Positions 14,217 to 14,349 of a DNA stretch of 14,349 nt are shown in pieces. This DNA comes from Pavlovales sp. CCMP2436 (lineage: Eukaryota > Haptophyta > Pavlovophyceae > Pavlovales), in contig MU631653.1 in the NCBI GenBank assembly GCA_026770615.1, positions 90,492 to 104,840 on the forward strand, given 5' to 3'. Within the stretch, counting starts at the first letter, position 1, and every line of letters begins with the position of its first letter. Both the position numbers and the translations under genes were made by a program. A model generated the notes under the pieces. The model worked only from the letters and a program-made list of their open reading frames with translations. It searched no databases and was not told where the DNA came from.

Positions 14217-14349
14217 TCCTACGCGCTACGCCGAAGTGGGGAGCTGGTAGAAGTGGTGGATGATGAGAAAGCCGAAAACAAAGCGCTGGAGTCGCTGCGC
14301 AACGCGGGGCCGCCCGACAGTGCGCGAGCAAGCGAGTCCATTGGTGATC
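14217..14349 (+). CDS. Partial exon running off the window, unknown product
   Basis: Following a TAG and a possible acceptor (CTGATCTTAG, 14189-14198 region, or GATGCAG near 14214), the plus strand reads YALRRSGELVEVVDDEKAEN and KALESLRNAGPPDSARASES-IGD to the end of the window with no stop. G/C-rich third positions and an acidic helical composition favour real coding. There is no ATG in frame; overlapping frames contain stops. No family is recognised. Confidence 0.45.

Overview
This window looks like nuclear DNA of a eukaryote, most likely a unicellular one such as a microalga or other protist. The evidence is a gene split by GT-AG introns, GC-rich coding islands in AT-rich or low-complexity spacer, dense minisatellites and G-runs, fragments of non-LTR retrotransposons, and a terminal-inverted-repeat DNA transposon. 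There are no operons, Shine-Dalgarno-led genes or bacterial-style dense coding. I cannot name the species.

Layout. 1-3890 is gene-poor and built of short direct duplications, microsatellites and minisatellites; one weak two-exon gene candidate lies at 562-1221 on the minus strand. 3895-6058 (minus) holds the one gene I recognise: a TVP38/TMEM64-type membrane protein with a VTT (DedA/SNARE-associated) domain in several exons. Its third coding piece is a 15-nt micro-exon that sits, with its splice sites, inside a 68-bp tandem repeat present three times. A roughly 115-bp retroelement end has inserted in the degenerate fourth unit of that repeat.

6365-14113 is a retroelement-rich block. One non-LTR family, seen in five clear copies (A 6365-6934 +, B 7806-8559 -, C 10424-12450 +, D 13343-14113 +, E 4793-4907 +) and one inverted scrap, shares a C-terminal peptide ending in GVG-stop, a long 3'-UTR hairpin, a second structured 3' domain and an ACACAC-type tail. 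Copy C also retains the CCHC zinc motif typical of the end of non-LTR reverse-transcriptase ORFs. Copy B sits inside the right arm of a Mutator-like foldback element (7201-8590) with arms of about 220 bp made of GGATCC-centred subrepeats and an exact 9-bp target duplication. Removing that element restores a short open frame.

Other coding evidence lies mostly in exons without a start codon: a 142-codon helical exon at 8785-9213 (-), a terminal exon at about 9768-9903 (+), a possible exon near 12500-12620 (-), and an exon running off the right edge (14217-14349, +). These are called from open frame, composition and splice-like borders; their products are unknown.

The most notable points are the tandemly multiplied micro-exon, the covarying RNA hairpins at the 3' end of the retroelement family, and the fully resolvable nest of retroelement in foldback transposon in open frame.
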